Positions 16,772 through 26,851 are shown, counted from the first letter of the stretch. The stretch: DNA of 64,000 nucleotides from Sphingobium soli (GCF_020782245.1 NZ_JAJGNP010000004.1:124001-188000), one strand, 5' to 3'. The notes: generated from the sequence alone by a model not told the origin. Made by a program: numbers and translations.

Positions 16772-18592
16772 TTACCAGCCACAAGACTTACCTTTATTCT
16801 GTTCGATCAACCACTTCTGCAATGGTGCGAAATAATTGACCAACGCCTTGCCGGACATTTCCCGCTTGCCCGTGAACGCCTGGAGCGCGTCGGGCCATGG
16901 CTTTGACGCCCCCATTTTCAGCATGGCATTCAGTTTTTCGCCAACCTGCTTGTTGCCGTAGAAGGAACAGCGGTGCAGCGGGCCTTTCCATCCGGCCTGG
17001 CGGCATGCGGCTTCGTAGAACTGGAATTGCAGCACGCGGGCCAAGAAATAACGGGTGTAAGGCGTATTGCCCGGAATGTGATATTTGCCGCCCGGATCGA
17101 ACTTCGTCTCGTCGCGCGGAACCGGCGGCACAATGCCCTGATATTGCAGGCGCAGGTCGTTCCAGCCCTTTTCATACTGATCCTGCGGAATAGACCCATC
17201 GAAAACGCCCCAACGCCATTTGTCGATCAGCAGGCCAAAGGGCAGGAAGGCGACCTTGTCCATCGCCTGGCGTAGCAGCAGCCCCAGATCCTTGTCCGAC
17301 CCCGGCACCTTGGCGGGATCGAGCAGGCCGATCTTCACCAGATAATCGGGCGTGATCGACAGGGCGACGAAGTCGCCGATCGCTTCATGGAAACCGTCAT
17401 TGGCGCCGTCGAGGTAGAGCGGTTTCTGAATCTGATAAGCGCGTTGATAATAATTATGCCCCAGTTCGTGATGGATGGTGACGAAATCGTCGCCATTCAC
17501 CTTGGTGCACATCTTGATGCGGATGTCGTCCTTATTGTCGAGATCCCAGGCCGAGGCATGGCATACGACTTCACGGTCGCGCGGCTTTACGATCTGCGAG
17601 CGTTCCCAGAATGTCTGGGGCAGCGGATCGAAGCCGAGGGAACTGTAAAATCCCTCACCCGCCTTGACCATCTTCACCGGGTCATAGCCTTTCGTGGTCA
17701 GCAATTCGGTGACGTCGTAGCCCAGATCGCCGGCGCCTGCGGGCGCGACGATATCATAGATATTCCCCCATTCCTGCGCCCACATATTGCCCAGCAAATC
17801 GGCGCGGATCGGACCGGTCGCTGGCTGAACGGCATCACCATATTGTTCGTTGAGCTTGGTGCGGGTATAGCAATGAAGCTCGTCATAGAGCGGCTTGACC
17901 TCGGCCCAGATCTTGTCGGTCAGCTTGGCGAAGTCATCGGCTGGCATGTCATATTTGGAACGCCACATGGCGCCTGTATCGGCAAAACCCAGTTCCTTGG
18001 ACCCTGCATTGGCGATGCCGACGAGTTTGACATAATCGTCGCGCATGGGTGCACCGACATTGTCATGCCAGCTGACCCACATTTCCTTGAGTTCCTGGGG
18101 ATTGCGGTTGACCCCCATCTGCTCTTCTATGTCGCTGCCGTTGATCGGCTGGCCCTTGAGCGTCCCTTTACCCTTGCCATAAGCCGACTGAAGCTTTGTC
18201 GCGAGTTCGTTTAGTTCCTCGGCTGCGCCAGCAGTGGTGGGCGCCGGCAGCGTCAACGCGGTTTGCAGCAGGTTGAGCCGCCGTCTGGTTTCGGCTGACA
18301 GGCCCGGTGCCGTGGCATATTTGCCCGCTTCCAAAGCGAAATCGACGCGCTGTTTCGTATCGATTGCGCCGAAATAGGATGCGATCGCGTCGGTGTCGTC
18401 GGTGATATAGGTTGCGTTGATCCAGGCGGCCCGACCGCTGATGATCGACTGGTCGAACAGCGCCTTTTCCGCTTTCGTCAGAAAGGCTTCCGCTTCGGCT
18501 GCGGTCGGCGCAGCGGCAGGCGCGGCCTGCGCCATCACCGGCGTGGCAACAAGAGCGGCCGCAAGCGCGGCCAGCGAAATCGCGATTTTCAT
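16772..18592 (-). CDS. Exported M2-family (ACE-like) zinc peptidase
   Basis: A 606-residue peptidyl-dipeptidase-like protein related to angiotensin-converting enzyme. A signal peptide covers about residues 1-22 (cut after VMAQA), placing it in the periplasm. The zinc site is HELGH at 375-379, with the M2 continuation and DGANDGFHEAIGDF supplying the third ligand about 25 residues later. Bacterial M2 enzymes release dipeptides from peptide C-termini, so the likely role is peptide nutrition together with the S9B peptidase at 22-24 kb. AGGGGAC precedes the start. It lies 31 bases upstream of the GGDEF gene on the same strand, perhaps by chance. Confidence 0.93.
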   Translation of the reverse strand: MKIAISLAALAAALVATPVMAQAAPAAAPTAAEAEAFLTKAEKALFDQSIISGRAAWINATYITDDTDAIASYFGAIDTKQRVDFALEAGKYATAPGLSAETRRRLNLLQTALTLPAPTTAGAAEELNELATKLQSAYGKGKGTLKGQPINGSDIEEQMGVNRNPQELKEMWVSWHDNVGAPMRDDYVKLVGIANAGSKELGFADTGAMWRSKYDMPADDFAKLTDKIWAEVKPLYDELHCYTRTKLNEQYGDAVQPATGPIRADLLGNMWAQEWGNIYDIVAPAGAGDLGYDVTELLTTKGYDPVKMVKAGEGFYSSLGFDPLPQTFWERSQIVKPRDREVVCHASAWDLDNKDDIRIKMCTKVNGDDFVTIHHELGHNYYQRAYQIQKPLYLDGANDGFHEAIGDFVALSITPDYLVKIGLLDPAKVPGSDKDLGLLLRQAMDKVAFLPFGLLIDKWRWGVFDGSIPQDQYEKGWNDLRLQYQGIVPPVPRDETKFDPGGKYHIPGNTPYTRYFLARVLQFQFYEAACRQAGWKGPLHRCSFYGNKQVGEKLNAMLKMGASKPWPDALQAFTGKREMSGKALVNYFAPLQKWLIEQNKGKSCGW

Positions 18593-18644
18593 GGATAGTC
18601 CCCTGAACGTTATGCCCGGAGACTGACTTGCTCCACCGACACAG

Positions 18645-19409
18645 TCAAGCGGTGAGGAAATCCACCATCGCCTGCCCCAGCTCCTTGCGCGTCACAGCGT
18701 TCATATGATTGCCGGGCACTTCGAAATAATGCCCGTCGCGCAATATGTCCGCCAATTCATGGGCGCTCCCGTTGCTATCGTCATCCGCTCCGCAGATGAC
18801 AGCCGCCCGCTGCGGAAAATTGGCGATGACGTCGGCCGGCGTATCGACAAAGGTGTTGAGAATGTGCAGCAGCGCGACCGGATCGCCCTTGGTCGTCTTT
18901 AAAAAGGCTTCGGTCATCCACTCTGACGTGCCGCGCGCGAAGGTGCCAAGATTGGTGAGCACATTGGTATAATATCCGCCATTGTCGAGCGTCTGGGTAA
19001 GGCCGCGCAGGCCCATGCCGCTCAGTATCACGCGGCGGGGCGTCGCGCCGCGCGCCAGCATCCGCACAGTCGTCCGCGCGCCCAGCGAATAGCCGCCAAG
19101 ATCATAGTCGGTCAGGCCCAGTTGCTCGATCAAACCCAGATTATCGTCCGTCAGCGCGTCTGCGGGATAGGCGGCGGCGTCATGCGGCTTGGCGCTTTCC
19201 CCGTGCCCGCGCAGGTCGGGCAGGATCAGGCGAAATCCCGCCTCTACAAGTTTCGCGGCATGGCCATAGCGGATCCAATTGGTCCAGGCGTTGGAGAAAT
19301 AACCGTGGATCAGCACCAGGTCCCGCCCCTGCCCCACCATATGCACGGCGATCGGCAGGCCATCGAACCCTTTGACATCACGGCGTTCGATCAGCAGGTC
19401 GGTCATCAT
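18645..19409 (-). CDS. Alpha/beta hydrolase
   Basis: A 254-residue alpha/beta hydrolase. The oxyanion-hole segment is LVLIHGYFSN, the nucleophile elbow GGYSLGA with Ser108, and the catalytic His lies in PGNHMNAV near the C-terminus; ICGADDDSNG is in the position of the acid. No signal peptide is visible, so it acts in the cytoplasm. The substrate cannot be told; esterases, C-C hydrolases and haloperoxidase-like enzymes share this outline. Its ATG overlaps the stop of the DUF2238 gene (ATGA), indicating translational coupling with that membrane protein. Confidence 0.88.
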   Translation of the reverse strand: MMTDLLIERRDVKGFDGLPIAVHMVGQGRDLVLIHGYFSNAWTNWIRYGHAAKLVEAGFRLILPDLRGHGESAKPHDAAAYPADALTDDNLGLIEQLGLTDYDLGGYSLGARTTVRMLARGATPRRVILSGMGLRGLTQTLDNGGYYTNVLTNLGTFARGTSEWMTEAFLKTTKGDPVALLHILNTFVDTPADVIANFPQRAAVICGADDDSNGSAHELADILRDGHYFEVPGNHMNAVTRKELGQAMVDFLTA

Positions 19410-20089
19410 CGCTGTTCCTTATTCGGCAAATCCAACTTGCCGATATGGGGTCGGTGGCCCTGGCGCAACAGCAGGATGAGTGTCAGCGCCGCGCCGGCCT
19501 GAGCGATGCCCATGTCTTTTTGCGCATCCCAGGGATCGCCTTGCTGGCCGTTATAATAGTCTGCCGTGTTGCCCGCCACAAACACGGTAAGAAGCCATTC
19601 GAAGATTTCGTAGAGCGCGCTGCCAAGCCCGATCGCGGCAAAGGCGAAGGCAAGGCTCCACCGGTGCGACATCCCACCATGGCGAAGCGCGACTTGCGCC
19701 AATGGCATCATCAGCAACGCGCCGAACGCGCAATGCACGAGGCGATCGAAACCATTGCGGCGCAGGCCCATAAAGCTGGAAATGTCATGACCGGTCAGCA
19801 TCCGCGCCCAGTCATCATAGGGCACATAGCTGTAAATCCAGCGCGCAGCGAAAGTGTGCAGCAACAGGAAGAGCCAGACGCAGCCAACGGCCCGATCCGA
19901 AAGGGGCCAGCGACGCACCAGTCCCGGGGCCATGAGCGCGAGGACCAGCGTCGGACCATGCTGGAGCGGAGCAAGATCGGGAAAGGGCTGCCTTACATTG
20001 GCGAGCGCGATGGCCGCCAGCAACAGCAGGATCATCCCGCGTTGCGGGCGCGGCACATCGCGCCACGCCCTGCCAACGCCGGAAACCAT
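19406..20089 (-). CDS. DUF2238 (YjdF-like) membrane protein
   Basis: A 227-residue inner-membrane protein with about six hydrophobic helices. The segment around NGFDRLVHCAFG and the later ALYEIFEWLL with a DPWDAQKDM motif are characteristic of the DUF2238/YjdF family, whose function is unknown. It is followed by the coupled alpha/beta hydrolase. The stop of asd lies just upstream on the same strand (7 bases), so the three genes may be one transcript, although asd is unrelated in function. Confidence 0.85.
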   Translation of the reverse strand: MVSGVGRAWRDVPRPQRGMILLLLAAIALANVRQPFPDLAPLQHGPTLVLALMAPGLVRRWPLSDRAVGCVWLFLLLHTFAARWIYSYVPYDDWARMLTGHDISSFMGLRRNGFDRLVHCAFGALLMMPLAQVALRHGGMSHRWSLAFAFAAIGLGSALYEIFEWLLTVFVAGNTADYYNGQQGDPWDAQKDMGIAQAGAALTLILLLRQGHRPHIGKLDLPNKEQR

Positions 20090-20096
20090 AGGGCAT

Positions 20097-21122
20097 TCAG
20101 CCCTTTTTGAGGTGACGCCGACCCAGCAGTTCGGCGATCTGCACGGCGTTCAGCGCCGCGCCCTTGCGCAGATTATCGCTGACGCACCAGATGTTCAGGC
20201 CGTTTTCGACGGTCGAATCCTCCCGCACGCGGCTGATGAAGGTCGCATAGTCGCCAACGCATTCGACCGGGGTGACGTATCCGCCATCTTCCCGCTTGTC
20301 CACGAGCATGATGCCCGGCGCTTCGCGCAGGATATCCTGCGCTTCCTTGGCCGAAATCTCCTTCTCAAACTCGATATTGAGCGCTTCGCTGTGGCCAACG
20401 AACACCGGCACGCGCACGCATGTCGCCGTGACCTTGACCTTCGGGTCAAGGATCTTCTTGGTTTCCGCGACCATCTTCCATTCTTCCTTGGTCGACCCAT
20501 CGTCCAGGAACACGTCGATATGCGGGATCACGTTGAAGGCGATCTGTTTGGTGAACTTCTTGGGCTCGGCGCTGTCGCCCACAAAGATGTTGCGGCTTTG
20601 CTCGAACAGCTCGTCCATGCCCGCCTTTCCGGCGCCCGATACCGATTGGTAGGTGGCGACGACGACGCGCTTGATCGTCGCGGCGTCATGCAGAGGCTTG
20701 AGGGCCACGACCATCTGCGCGGTCGAGCAGTTGGGATTGGCGATGATGTTTTTCTTCGTATAGCCGTCGACCGCTTCCGGGTTCACCTCGGGCACGACCA
20801 GGGGCACGTCCGGGTCCATGCGATAGAGTGAGCTATTGTCGATCACGACGCAGCCCGCGGCCGCCGCCTTGGGCGCATATTCGGCCGTCGGACCAGACCC
20901 CGCGGCGAACAGGGCGATGTCCCATCCGGTGAAGTCGAAATGTTCGATATTCTTGCATTTGAGCATCTTGCCCGTTTCACCGAATTCGATTTCGGTGCCG
21001 TGCGACCTGGGGGATGCGACCGCCGCGATCTCGTCAATCGGGAACTCTCGCTCAGAGAGAATGGTCAGCATTTCGCGGCCCACATTCCCGGTGGCTCCGA
21101 CGACGACGACCTTGTAACCCAT
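20097..21122 (-). CDS. asd: Aspartate-semialdehyde dehydrogenase
   Basis: A 341-residue enzyme that reduces aspartyl phosphate to aspartate semialdehyde with NADPH, the branch point to lysine/diaminopimelate, methionine and threonine. The cofactor loop VVVGATGNVGREM is at the N-terminus, the active-site cysteine is Cys132 in NPNCSTAQ, and the later PVFVGHSEALNIEFE carries the conserved substrate-binding residues. The open frame extends to 21236, but the family start is MGYKVVVVGATG at 21122. It is divergent from the methyltransferase gene; if that gene starts at 21280 the two share 157 bases of promoter DNA. Confidence 0.96.
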   Translation of the reverse strand: MGYKVVVVGATGNVGREMLTILSEREFPIDEIAAVASPRSHGTEIEFGETGKMLKCKNIEHFDFTGWDIALFAAGSGPTAEYAPKAAAAGCVVIDNSSLYRMDPDVPLVVPEVNPEAVDGYTKKNIIANPNCSTAQMVVALKPLHDAATIKRVVVATYQSVSGAGKAGMDELFEQSRNIFVGDSAEPKKFTKQIAFNVIPHIDVFLDDGSTKEEWKMVAETKKILDPKVKVTATCVRVPVFVGHSEALNIEFEKEISAKEAQDILREAPGIMLVDKREDGGYVTPVECVGDYATFISRVREDSTVENGLNIWCVSDNLRKGAALNAVQIAELLGRRHLKKG

Positions 21123-21279
21123 GACTGAAAACTCCACTCCGATGCACATATTGCGGTGGGGGCGGCATAACGATACTGGGGCGTTTGTCCAGAAAGAAGG
21201 GCTTTTCGATCCCATAGCGCGCTCCCGCCACGGCATAGTCGGCGGCCCCCTTTCCCCTTTGTCATCGGAATATCAGTTG

Positions 21280-21990
21280 ATGTCGTCCCGTTCGTTGCCG
21301 CCTCTGCCCCAGCGCTGGTTCCATAGTTTCGAATTTCCCGATGGCGAGCGGGTCGAAGGCATAAAGCCGCTCGCATCCCTCCGCGAGGAGGCGGACCAGA
21401 TTTTCAATCAACCGCTTGCAGGTCGGCGCATATTGGACATTGGCGCATGGGACGGATTTTTCTCCTTTGAAGCCGAAAGACGCGGCGCGGCCGAGGTACT
21501 GGCCACCGATCATTTCTGCTGGTCCGGCCAGGGCTGGGGCGACAAGCGGGGCTTCGACCACGCCCATGCGCGCTTCGAATCCAGGGTAAGGTCGCTCGAC
21601 CTCGACGTGGCTCAGCATCGGGTCGAGGAACTGGGCCATTTCGACAACGTGCTGCTGCTCGGTGTGCTCTATCACGTCACCGACCCCTATCGCATCCTCG
21701 AAGCCGCCGCCGCGATGAGCCGGGATCATCTGGTGCTGGAAACGGTCACGGCGCTGCGTCACGAACCAGTGCCGGCGATGCGTCTGTTCACCGAACTGGA
21801 ACTGGACAGGGACCCCACCAACTTCTGGGCGCCCAACATATTGGCGCTGCGCGAAATGTGCCGCCGCTTTGGCTATACGCGTTTCGCGGTCATGCCCGAA
21901 GCGCTCGATAACCGGGGTTGGCGCAAATGGGCCATGCCTTTCCGCCGCAAGGACCGCTATCGCCGGGCGGTGTTTCACGCCTGGCGATAG
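21280..21990 (+). CDS. Class I SAM-dependent methyltransferase (DUF1698/CmoB-like)
   Basis: A 236-residue methyltransferase. Motif I is RILDIGAWDGFFSFEAERRG and the acidic end of the second strand is VLATDHFCW; LLGVLYHVTDPYRILE is the post-I/motif IV region seen in CmoB and DUF1698 proteins. The N-terminal RWFHSFEFPDGERVEG is shared by a family of uncharacterised enzymes. The substrate is unknown: tRNA wobble uridine as in CmoB, or a small molecule. The open frame reaches back to 21121, directly opposite the asd start, but the first 53 residues look unlike protein, so ATG 21280 is preferred. Its stop faces that of the S9B peptidase. Confidence 0.8.
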   Translation: MSSRSLPPLPQRWFHSFEFPDGERVEGIKPLASLREEADQIFNQPLAGRRILDIGAWDGFFSFEAERRGAAEVLATDHFCWSGQGWGDKRGFDHAHARFESRVRSLDLDVAQHRVEELGHFDNVLLLGVLYHVTDPYRILEAAAAMSRDHLVLETVTALRHEPVPAMRLFTELELDRDPTNFWAPNILALREMCRRFGYTRFAVMPEALDNRGWRKWAMPFRRKDRYRRAVFHAWR

Positions 21991-21999
21991 CGCAATCGC

Positions 22000-24228
22000 C
22001 TATTCGCGTTTCGGGCCGCCGGCATGGTCTGCCAGGAAATTCTCAATCGTGCGCCACAGATGCACGCTGATGCCCGGCCCGCCGACGCGATGCGTCTGCC
22101 CTGGATAGGCCATCATCTCGAACGGCACCGCCGCGCCCTGCATCTTCGCCATCAGCGCGGTGGCATTGTCGAACACGACATTGTCATCGGACATGCCGTG
22201 GATCAGCAATAGCGGATCGCTGATCTTGACCGACTCTTCGACCGCGCCGGCAGCCGGATAGGCGCTTGGCTTGTCCTGGGGTTTCCCCAGATAGCGCTCG
22301 GTATAGTGGGTGTCGTACAACTGCCACTTCGTCACCGGGGCGCCTGCCACAGCGGCGGCAAAGGTCCCCGGCGCCTTTTCCAGTAATTTGAGCGACATAT
22401 AGCCGCCATAGGACCAGCCATAGGTGGCGATCCGGTCGGCATCGACGAAGGGCTGACTTTTCAGCCATTCGACGCCCTTCAGCTGATCCTCCACCTCGAC
22501 CGTGCCCATCGCGCGATAGAGATGATCCTCGAACGCCTTGCCGCGATCGGGCGTGCCGCGATTGTCGATGGCAAAGACGATCCAGCCGCGATCGACCAGA
22601 TACTGGTTGAGCGCGCCCGACCAGCTATTCGTCACCTGCCGGCCGGCACCGGGGCCGCCATAATGGATCATGAAGACCGGATAGCGTTTGCCCGGCTCCA
22701 GCGGCGGCGTCATCATCTTGGTATAAAGCGTCGTGCCATCCTTCGCTTTCACCGTTCCAAAGCGTGTCTTCGCGTGACTTGCGACATAGGGCGCGTAGGG
22801 GTGATCCCCAGTCAATGCGTTCTGCGACAACCATTGCAATTGCTTGCCGTCGCTATCGGCCAGATAGACCTGCTTGGGCTGGTCCGTGTTCTGACGCGAC
22901 ACCACGACCCGGCTTGCCGCATCGTCCATGACGGCGTCATTCCACCATCCTGCGCTGGTCAGCATTCGCGCCGCGACGGGCGTGGCGAGCGACGTGACGT
23001 AGAGTTGTTGTTCAAGCGGAGTTTCGCGGTTGCCCGTGAAGTAGACAAGGCCCTTGTCCTCATCCACGCCGACAACGTCGCGCACCTCCCAATCGCCATT
23101 GGTGAGCGCGGTCCATTTTTTTCCGGTAACGCGATACAGATGGCCATGGCCCGAACGTTCCGACCACCACAAAAAGCTGCCGTCACGTAAAGGATGGAAA
23201 TTATTGGACAAGTTGATCCAGCTTTTCGCCTCTTCGGTCAGTGCGATCCGCGCCTTGCCCGTCATCGGGTCGACGGCGAGCAGGTCGAGCCGCTTCTGGT
23301 CCCGACTTTCCCGCTGGACGAATAACGTGCGGCCGTCCTTGGACCAATTCACCCGCGCGAGATAGATGTCCTTGTCCGGCCCGAGATCGACCTGGACCTG
23401 CCCCGAACCGTCAGGCTTCATGACGAACAGGTCCACAATGGCGTTGGGCGTCCCGGCGGCGGGATAGCGTTGTTGATAGACCGTGGTGCCTTCGCCGCCG
23501 ATCGCCGTGCGAGTGACGATCCCGACCGGGCTTTCATCCACGCGGGCGACCGCGATCATCTTATCGTCGGGGGACCACCAATAGCCGGTGCGACGATCCA
23601 TTTCTTCCTGTGCAACGAATTCGGCAACGCCCCAATTGACCGTGTCACTCGCGCCTTGGGTCACCTGCCGCTCTGCGCCTCCGATAGGCTGGACGAACAG
23701 ATTGCCGTCACGGACGAACGAGACGAACCCGCCTTTGGGGCTGACCACGCCATTGAGCTCCCCGCCGGGCGTATCGGTCAGCCGCTTCACCTTGCCATCC
23801 AGCGCGGCGAGATACAGGTCGCCATCGACGGGAACCAGGATCGTTTTCCCGTCGGGCGACCAGTCATAGCTGGTGATACCGGTGCTTCCCGCGACAGAGC
23901 GGTCCCGCTCCCGCTGCATCTTTTCCGCTTCGCTCAAGGCCGCGCCGCTACCGGTCTTCTTGGAATCCACCAGCATCCGCTCCGACCCGGTACGGGTGTC
24001 GATAGCCCAAAGATCGAGCCGCTCCTTTTCGTCAGCGCGCGGCTTCAATAATGTGACCAGCGTGCCGTCGGGCGAAAGCTTGAGCGCGCGGGGCTGAGGG
24101 CCGGCAAGATCCGGACTGGCGAAAACGCGTTCCAAAGTCAGTTTGCGGCTATCGGCCGCATGGGCTGGCGTGCTCTGGATGGCGATCAATGCGCCAAGGG
24201 CCGCGCCGAATTGCAGATAAGGGGGCAT
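22000..24228 (-). CDS. Exported dipeptidyl-peptidase IV-type serine peptidase (S9B)
   Basis: A 742-residue peptidase with a signal peptide (about residues 1-24, cut after PAHA), an N-terminal beta-propeller and a C-terminal alpha/beta hydrolase. The nucleophile is Ser606 in GWSYGGY; the acid is in DDNVVFDNATAL and the histidine in GQTHRVGG. The double-glutamate helix of DPP-IV, AEFVAQEEMDRR, which holds the substrate amino group, is present, so removal of N-terminal Xaa-Pro dipeptides in the periplasm is expected. GGAAAGGA precedes the start. With the M2 peptidase it suggests peptide scavenging. Confidence 0.94.
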   Translation of the reverse strand: MPPYLQFGAALGALIAIQSTPAHAADSRKLTLERVFASPDLAGPQPRALKLSPDGTLVTLLKPRADEKERLDLWAIDTRTGSERMLVDSKKTGSGAALSEAEKMQRERDRSVAGSTGITSYDWSPDGKTILVPVDGDLYLAALDGKVKRLTDTPGGELNGVVSPKGGFVSFVRDGNLFVQPIGGAERQVTQGASDTVNWGVAEFVAQEEMDRRTGYWWSPDDKMIAVARVDESPVGIVTRTAIGGEGTTVYQQRYPAAGTPNAIVDLFVMKPDGSGQVQVDLGPDKDIYLARVNWSKDGRTLFVQRESRDQKRLDLLAVDPMTGKARIALTEEAKSWINLSNNFHPLRDGSFLWWSERSGHGHLYRVTGKKWTALTNGDWEVRDVVGVDEDKGLVYFTGNRETPLEQQLYVTSLATPVAARMLTSAGWWNDAVMDDAASRVVVSRQNTDQPKQVYLADSDGKQLQWLSQNALTGDHPYAPYVASHAKTRFGTVKAKDGTTLYTKMMTPPLEPGKRYPVFMIHYGGPGAGRQVTNSWSGALNQYLVDRGWIVFAIDNRGTPDRGKAFEDHLYRAMGTVEVEDQLKGVEWLKSQPFVDADRIATYGWSYGGYMSLKLLEKAPGTFAAAVAGAPVTKWQLYDTHYTERYLGKPQDKPSAYPAAGAVEESVKISDPLLLIHGMSDDNVVFDNATALMAKMQGAAVPFEMMAYPGQTHRVGGPGISVHLWRTIENFLADHAGGPKRE

Positions 24229-24344
24229 GAGGATCCTTTCCGATTGGCGCGCAAACGCACCGCTTCAAGGCGCTGGCTTAGCGCCTGGGACAAGAAAAGA
24301 TCAATGCCGGGAAATATCCTGTCCAGCCATCATCGCCGGGATGA

Positions 24345-24419
24345 TGGTGGGCGCGACAGGGATTGAACCTGTGACCCCACCCGTGTGAAGGGTGTGCTCT
24401 ACCGCTGAGCTACGCGCCC
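24345..24419 (-). tRNA. tRNA-Val(CAC), CCA encoded
   Basis: The cloverleaf is complete: acceptor GGGCGCG/CGCGCCC, D arm GCTCAGCGGTAGAGC, anticodon stem CACCC/GGGTG around loop TTCACAC giving anticodon CAC, and T arm ACAGG-TTCAATC-CCTGT. Discriminator A and the CCA end are encoded. It decodes GUG. Confidence 0.97.
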
Positions 24420-24580
24420 CCTGAAAGGAGGAGGCGGCCTTTGACACTGGCGACGGGCCCTGTCAACCGCTTCGCGCCCATCGATAGTAAAATGGCTCTG
24501 GTGAATGCCAGTTGACCGCCCTGCCGCATCCGTGCCCCCTTTCGAGCGGCGCCGGAGACATTATCCCGCAAATGCCATAT

Positions 24581-24769
24581 CTATTGCAGGTTGCGATTGA
24601 TGGCGGCCAGGTGTCTAGTCAATTTGACGCCGTCGCAATTCGCTTCACCACAATCGCACACATCGATCGTGTAGCGTATGCCACACATGACCAGCACATC
24701 CTCATCAAAGCTGTAGTTGGATATCCCCGCGCGCTCGACCTTTTCCATGGCCCTGGCCTTGAGAGTCAT
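24581..24769 (-). CDS. Small cysteine-containing protein of unknown function
   Basis: A predicted 62-residue protein that I do not recognise. It has no membrane segment, and its centre contains DVCDCGEANCDG with three closely spaced cysteines after an earlier one in VMCGIRY, which could bind a metal. The start at 24769 is supported by AGGAG eight bases before ATG, reading from GACAGGAGCGACATGGATG. It is divergent from hslV and lies downstream of tRNA-Val only in position, the two being on the same strand with the tRNA beyond it. The open frame on the other strand at 24512-24796 lacks a comparable start signal. Existence is moderately sure, function unknown. Confidence 0.5.
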   Translation of the reverse strand: MTLKARAMEKVERAGISNYSFDEDVLVMCGIRYTIDVCDCGEANCDGVKLTRHLAAINRNLQ

Positions 24770-24943
24770 CCATGTCGCTCCTGTCGAAACCGATAGCTGA
24801 TCATTTGTTGTGCGCTGCACAATGTCAATTGACCCAGTTTGGTTCCGGCACAGCTTTGAAATATATATGTCGTATTAATGACACAGCCTACGGCGCAACG
24901 CCGTCTCTTGCGCGGTTCTTCCTCGCGTCCCATATCGCGCGGC

Positions 24944-25513
24944 ATGAACGATCAACCTCGCGCATCTTCCATGCCGGTCTGGCACGGCACCACCATCATG
25001 TCCGTCCGAAAAAATGGCAAAGTTATCGTGGCCGGCGACGGTCAGGTGTCCATGGGCCAGACCGTGATGAAACCCAACGCCCGCAAGGTCCGCCGCCTGC
25101 ATGATGGCAGCGTGATTGGCGGCTTTGCCGGTGCTACCGCCGATGCTTTCACCCTGTTCGAACGGCTGGAGGCGAAGCTGGAGCGCCACAACGGCCAGCT
25201 CATGCGCGCCGCCGTTGAACTGGCCAAGGATTGGCGCACCGACAAATATCTGCGCAACCTGGAGGCGATGATGATCGTCGCCGACAAGGATGTAACGCTG
25301 ATCCTGACAGGGAATGGCGACGTCCTCGAACCATTGAATGGCGTCGCAGCGATCGGGTCGGGGGGTAATTTCGCGCTCGCGGCGGCCCGGGCGCTGATGG
25401 ATTATGAACAGGACGCTGAAGCACTGGCGCGCAAGGCCATGGCCGTCGCTGCCGACATCTGCGTCTACACCAATGACCAATTGACGATCGAAACGCTCGA
25501 CAGCGTCGCCTGA
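24944..25513 (+). CDS. hslV: HslV: proteolytic subunit of the HslUV (ClpQY) protease
   Basis: A 189-residue N-terminal-threonine peptidase that assembles as a double hexamer under the HslU ATPase. The mature N-terminus is the TT of [13 protein letters not shown], with Thr16 as nucleophile after removal of a 15-residue leader; [14 protein letters not shown] and [16 protein letters not shown] follow as in the family. ATG 24944 gives a leader of usual length; the open frame reaches 24878 and another ATG lies at 24971. No strong ribosome site is visible. hslU follows after 24 bases in the same operon. Confidence 0.96.
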   Translation: MNDQPRASSMPVWHGTTIMSVRKNGKVIVAGDGQVSMGQTVMKPNARKVRRLHDGSVIGGFAGATADAFTLFERLEAKLERHNGQLMRAAVELAKDWRTDKYLRNLEAMMIVADKDVTLILTGNGDVLEPLNGVAAIGSGGNFALAAARALMDYEQDAEALARKAMAVAADICVYTNDQLTIETLDSVA

Positions 25514-25537
25514 CCTCCAGTTTCCCAAGAAGAGATT

Positions 25538-26839
25538 ATGAACGACAATCTTACGCCCAAAGCCATCGTCGCTGCGTTGGACGCGCACATCATCGGACAG
25601 CAGGATGCCAAGCGCGCCGTCGCCGTTGCGCTGCGCAACCGCTGGCGCCGCCAGCATCTGTCCGCCGATCTGCGCGACGAGGTGACGCCCAAAAACATCC
25701 TGATGATCGGCCCGACGGGATGCGGCAAGACTGAAATTAGCCGCCGTCTGGCAAAACTCGCCGACGCTCCGTTCGTTAAGGTGGAGGCGACCAAGTTTAC
25801 CGAAGTCGGCTATGTCGGCCGGGACGTAGAGCAGATTGTCCGCGACCTGGTCGAGGAAGCGGTGCGTCTGGAAAAGGATCGCCGCCGCGAAGCTGTGCGC
25901 GAAGCGGCGTCCGAAGCTGCGATGGCGCGGCTGCTCGATGCTTTGACCGGCAAGGAAGCAAGTGAGGCGACGCGCCTGTCGTTCCGCCAGAAGATAGAGA
26001 ATGACCAGATGAACGAGGTCGAGGTCGAGGTGGACGTCGCCGACAGCCCATCCATGCCCATGGAGATACCCGGTATGGGCGGTCAGGTCGGCATGATCAA
26101 CCTTTCCGACATGATGTCCAAGGCGTTCGGGCAGACCCAGAAGAAGCGGCGCAAAATGCGTGTTGCCGATGCCTGGGACAAGCTGGTCGAGGAAGAGCAG
26201 GACAAAAGGCTGGATCAGGACGACGTCGCCCGCGTCGCCATCAGTAGCGCTGAGCAGAATGGCATCGTGTTCCTGGACGAAATCGACAAGATCGCGGTCA
26301 GCGATGTGCGGGGCGGATCGGTCAGCCGCGAAGGCGTGCAGCGTGATCTGCTGCCGCTCATCGAAGGGACGACCGTGGCCACCAAATATGGCCCGCTCAA
26401 GACCGATCACATCCTCTTCATAGCATCCGGCGCGTTCCACGTTGCCAAGCCCAGCGATCTGCTCCCTGAATTGCAGGGCCGGCTACCGATCCGCGTTGAA
26501 TTGAAGGCGCTGACCGAAGAGGATTTCGTCGCCATCCTGTCCGACACCAAGGCAAGCCTGGTCGCGCAATATCGCGCGCTGCTGGCAACCGAGGAGGTGA
26601 CGATCGACCTGACGCCCGAGGGCATTCGCGCCGTCGCGAAGATTGCCGCAGAGGTGAATAGCGAGGTCGAGAATATCGGCGCCCGCCGCCTTCAGACGGT
26701 GATGGAAAAGCTGCTGGAAGATGTCAGCTTCGATGCGGAGGATCGGCGCGGCGAAACGCTGGTGATCGACGCCGCCTATGTCGAAAAGCAACTAAGCGCG
26801 GTGGCGCGCGACACCGACCTTAGCAAATATGTGCTGTAA
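25538..26839 (+). CDS. hslU: HslU: AAA+ unfoldase of the HslUV protease
   Basis: A 433-residue ATPase that unfolds substrates and feeds them to HslV. Walker A is GPTGCGKTE at residues 58-66, the pore loop GYVGRD comes soon after, Walker B is [10 protein letters not shown], and the C-terminal tail DLSKYVL is the one that inserts into HslV. The insertion (I) domain between about residues 100 and 230 is present with [15 protein letters not shown]-like linker sequence. It converges with proS across a strong hairpin at 26852-26885. Confidence 0.97.
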   Translation: MNDNLTPKAIVAALDAHIIGQQDAKRAVAVALRNRWRRQHLSADLRDEVTPKNILMIGPTGCGKTEISRRLAKLADAPFVKVEATKFTEVGYVGRDVEQIVRDLVEEAVRLEKDRRREAVREAASEAAMARLLDALTGKEASEATRLSFRQKIENDQMNEVEVEVDVADSPSMPMEIPGMGGQVGMINLSDMMSKAFGQTQKKRRKMRVADAWDKLVEEEQDKRLDQDDVARVAISSAEQNGIVFLDEIDKIAVSDVRGGSVSREGVQRDLLPLIEGTTVATKYGPLKTDHILFIASGAFHVAKPSDLLPELQGRLPIRVELKALTEEDFVAILSDTKASLVAQYRALLATEEVTIDLTPEGIRAVAKIAAEVNSEVENIGARRLQTVMEKLLEDVSFDAEDRRGETLVIDAAYVEKQLSAVARDTDLSKYVL

Positions 26840-26851
26840 CGAAGGTCATTC

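Noticed and set aside
24512-24796. Plus-strand 94-codon frame over the small Cys-rich gene
   Set aside because: No ribosome site; the minus-strand frame has a well-placed AGGAG and a more protein-like composition.
24875-26440. 521-codon minus-strand frame opposite hslVU
   Set aside because: Antisense to two unmistakable genes.
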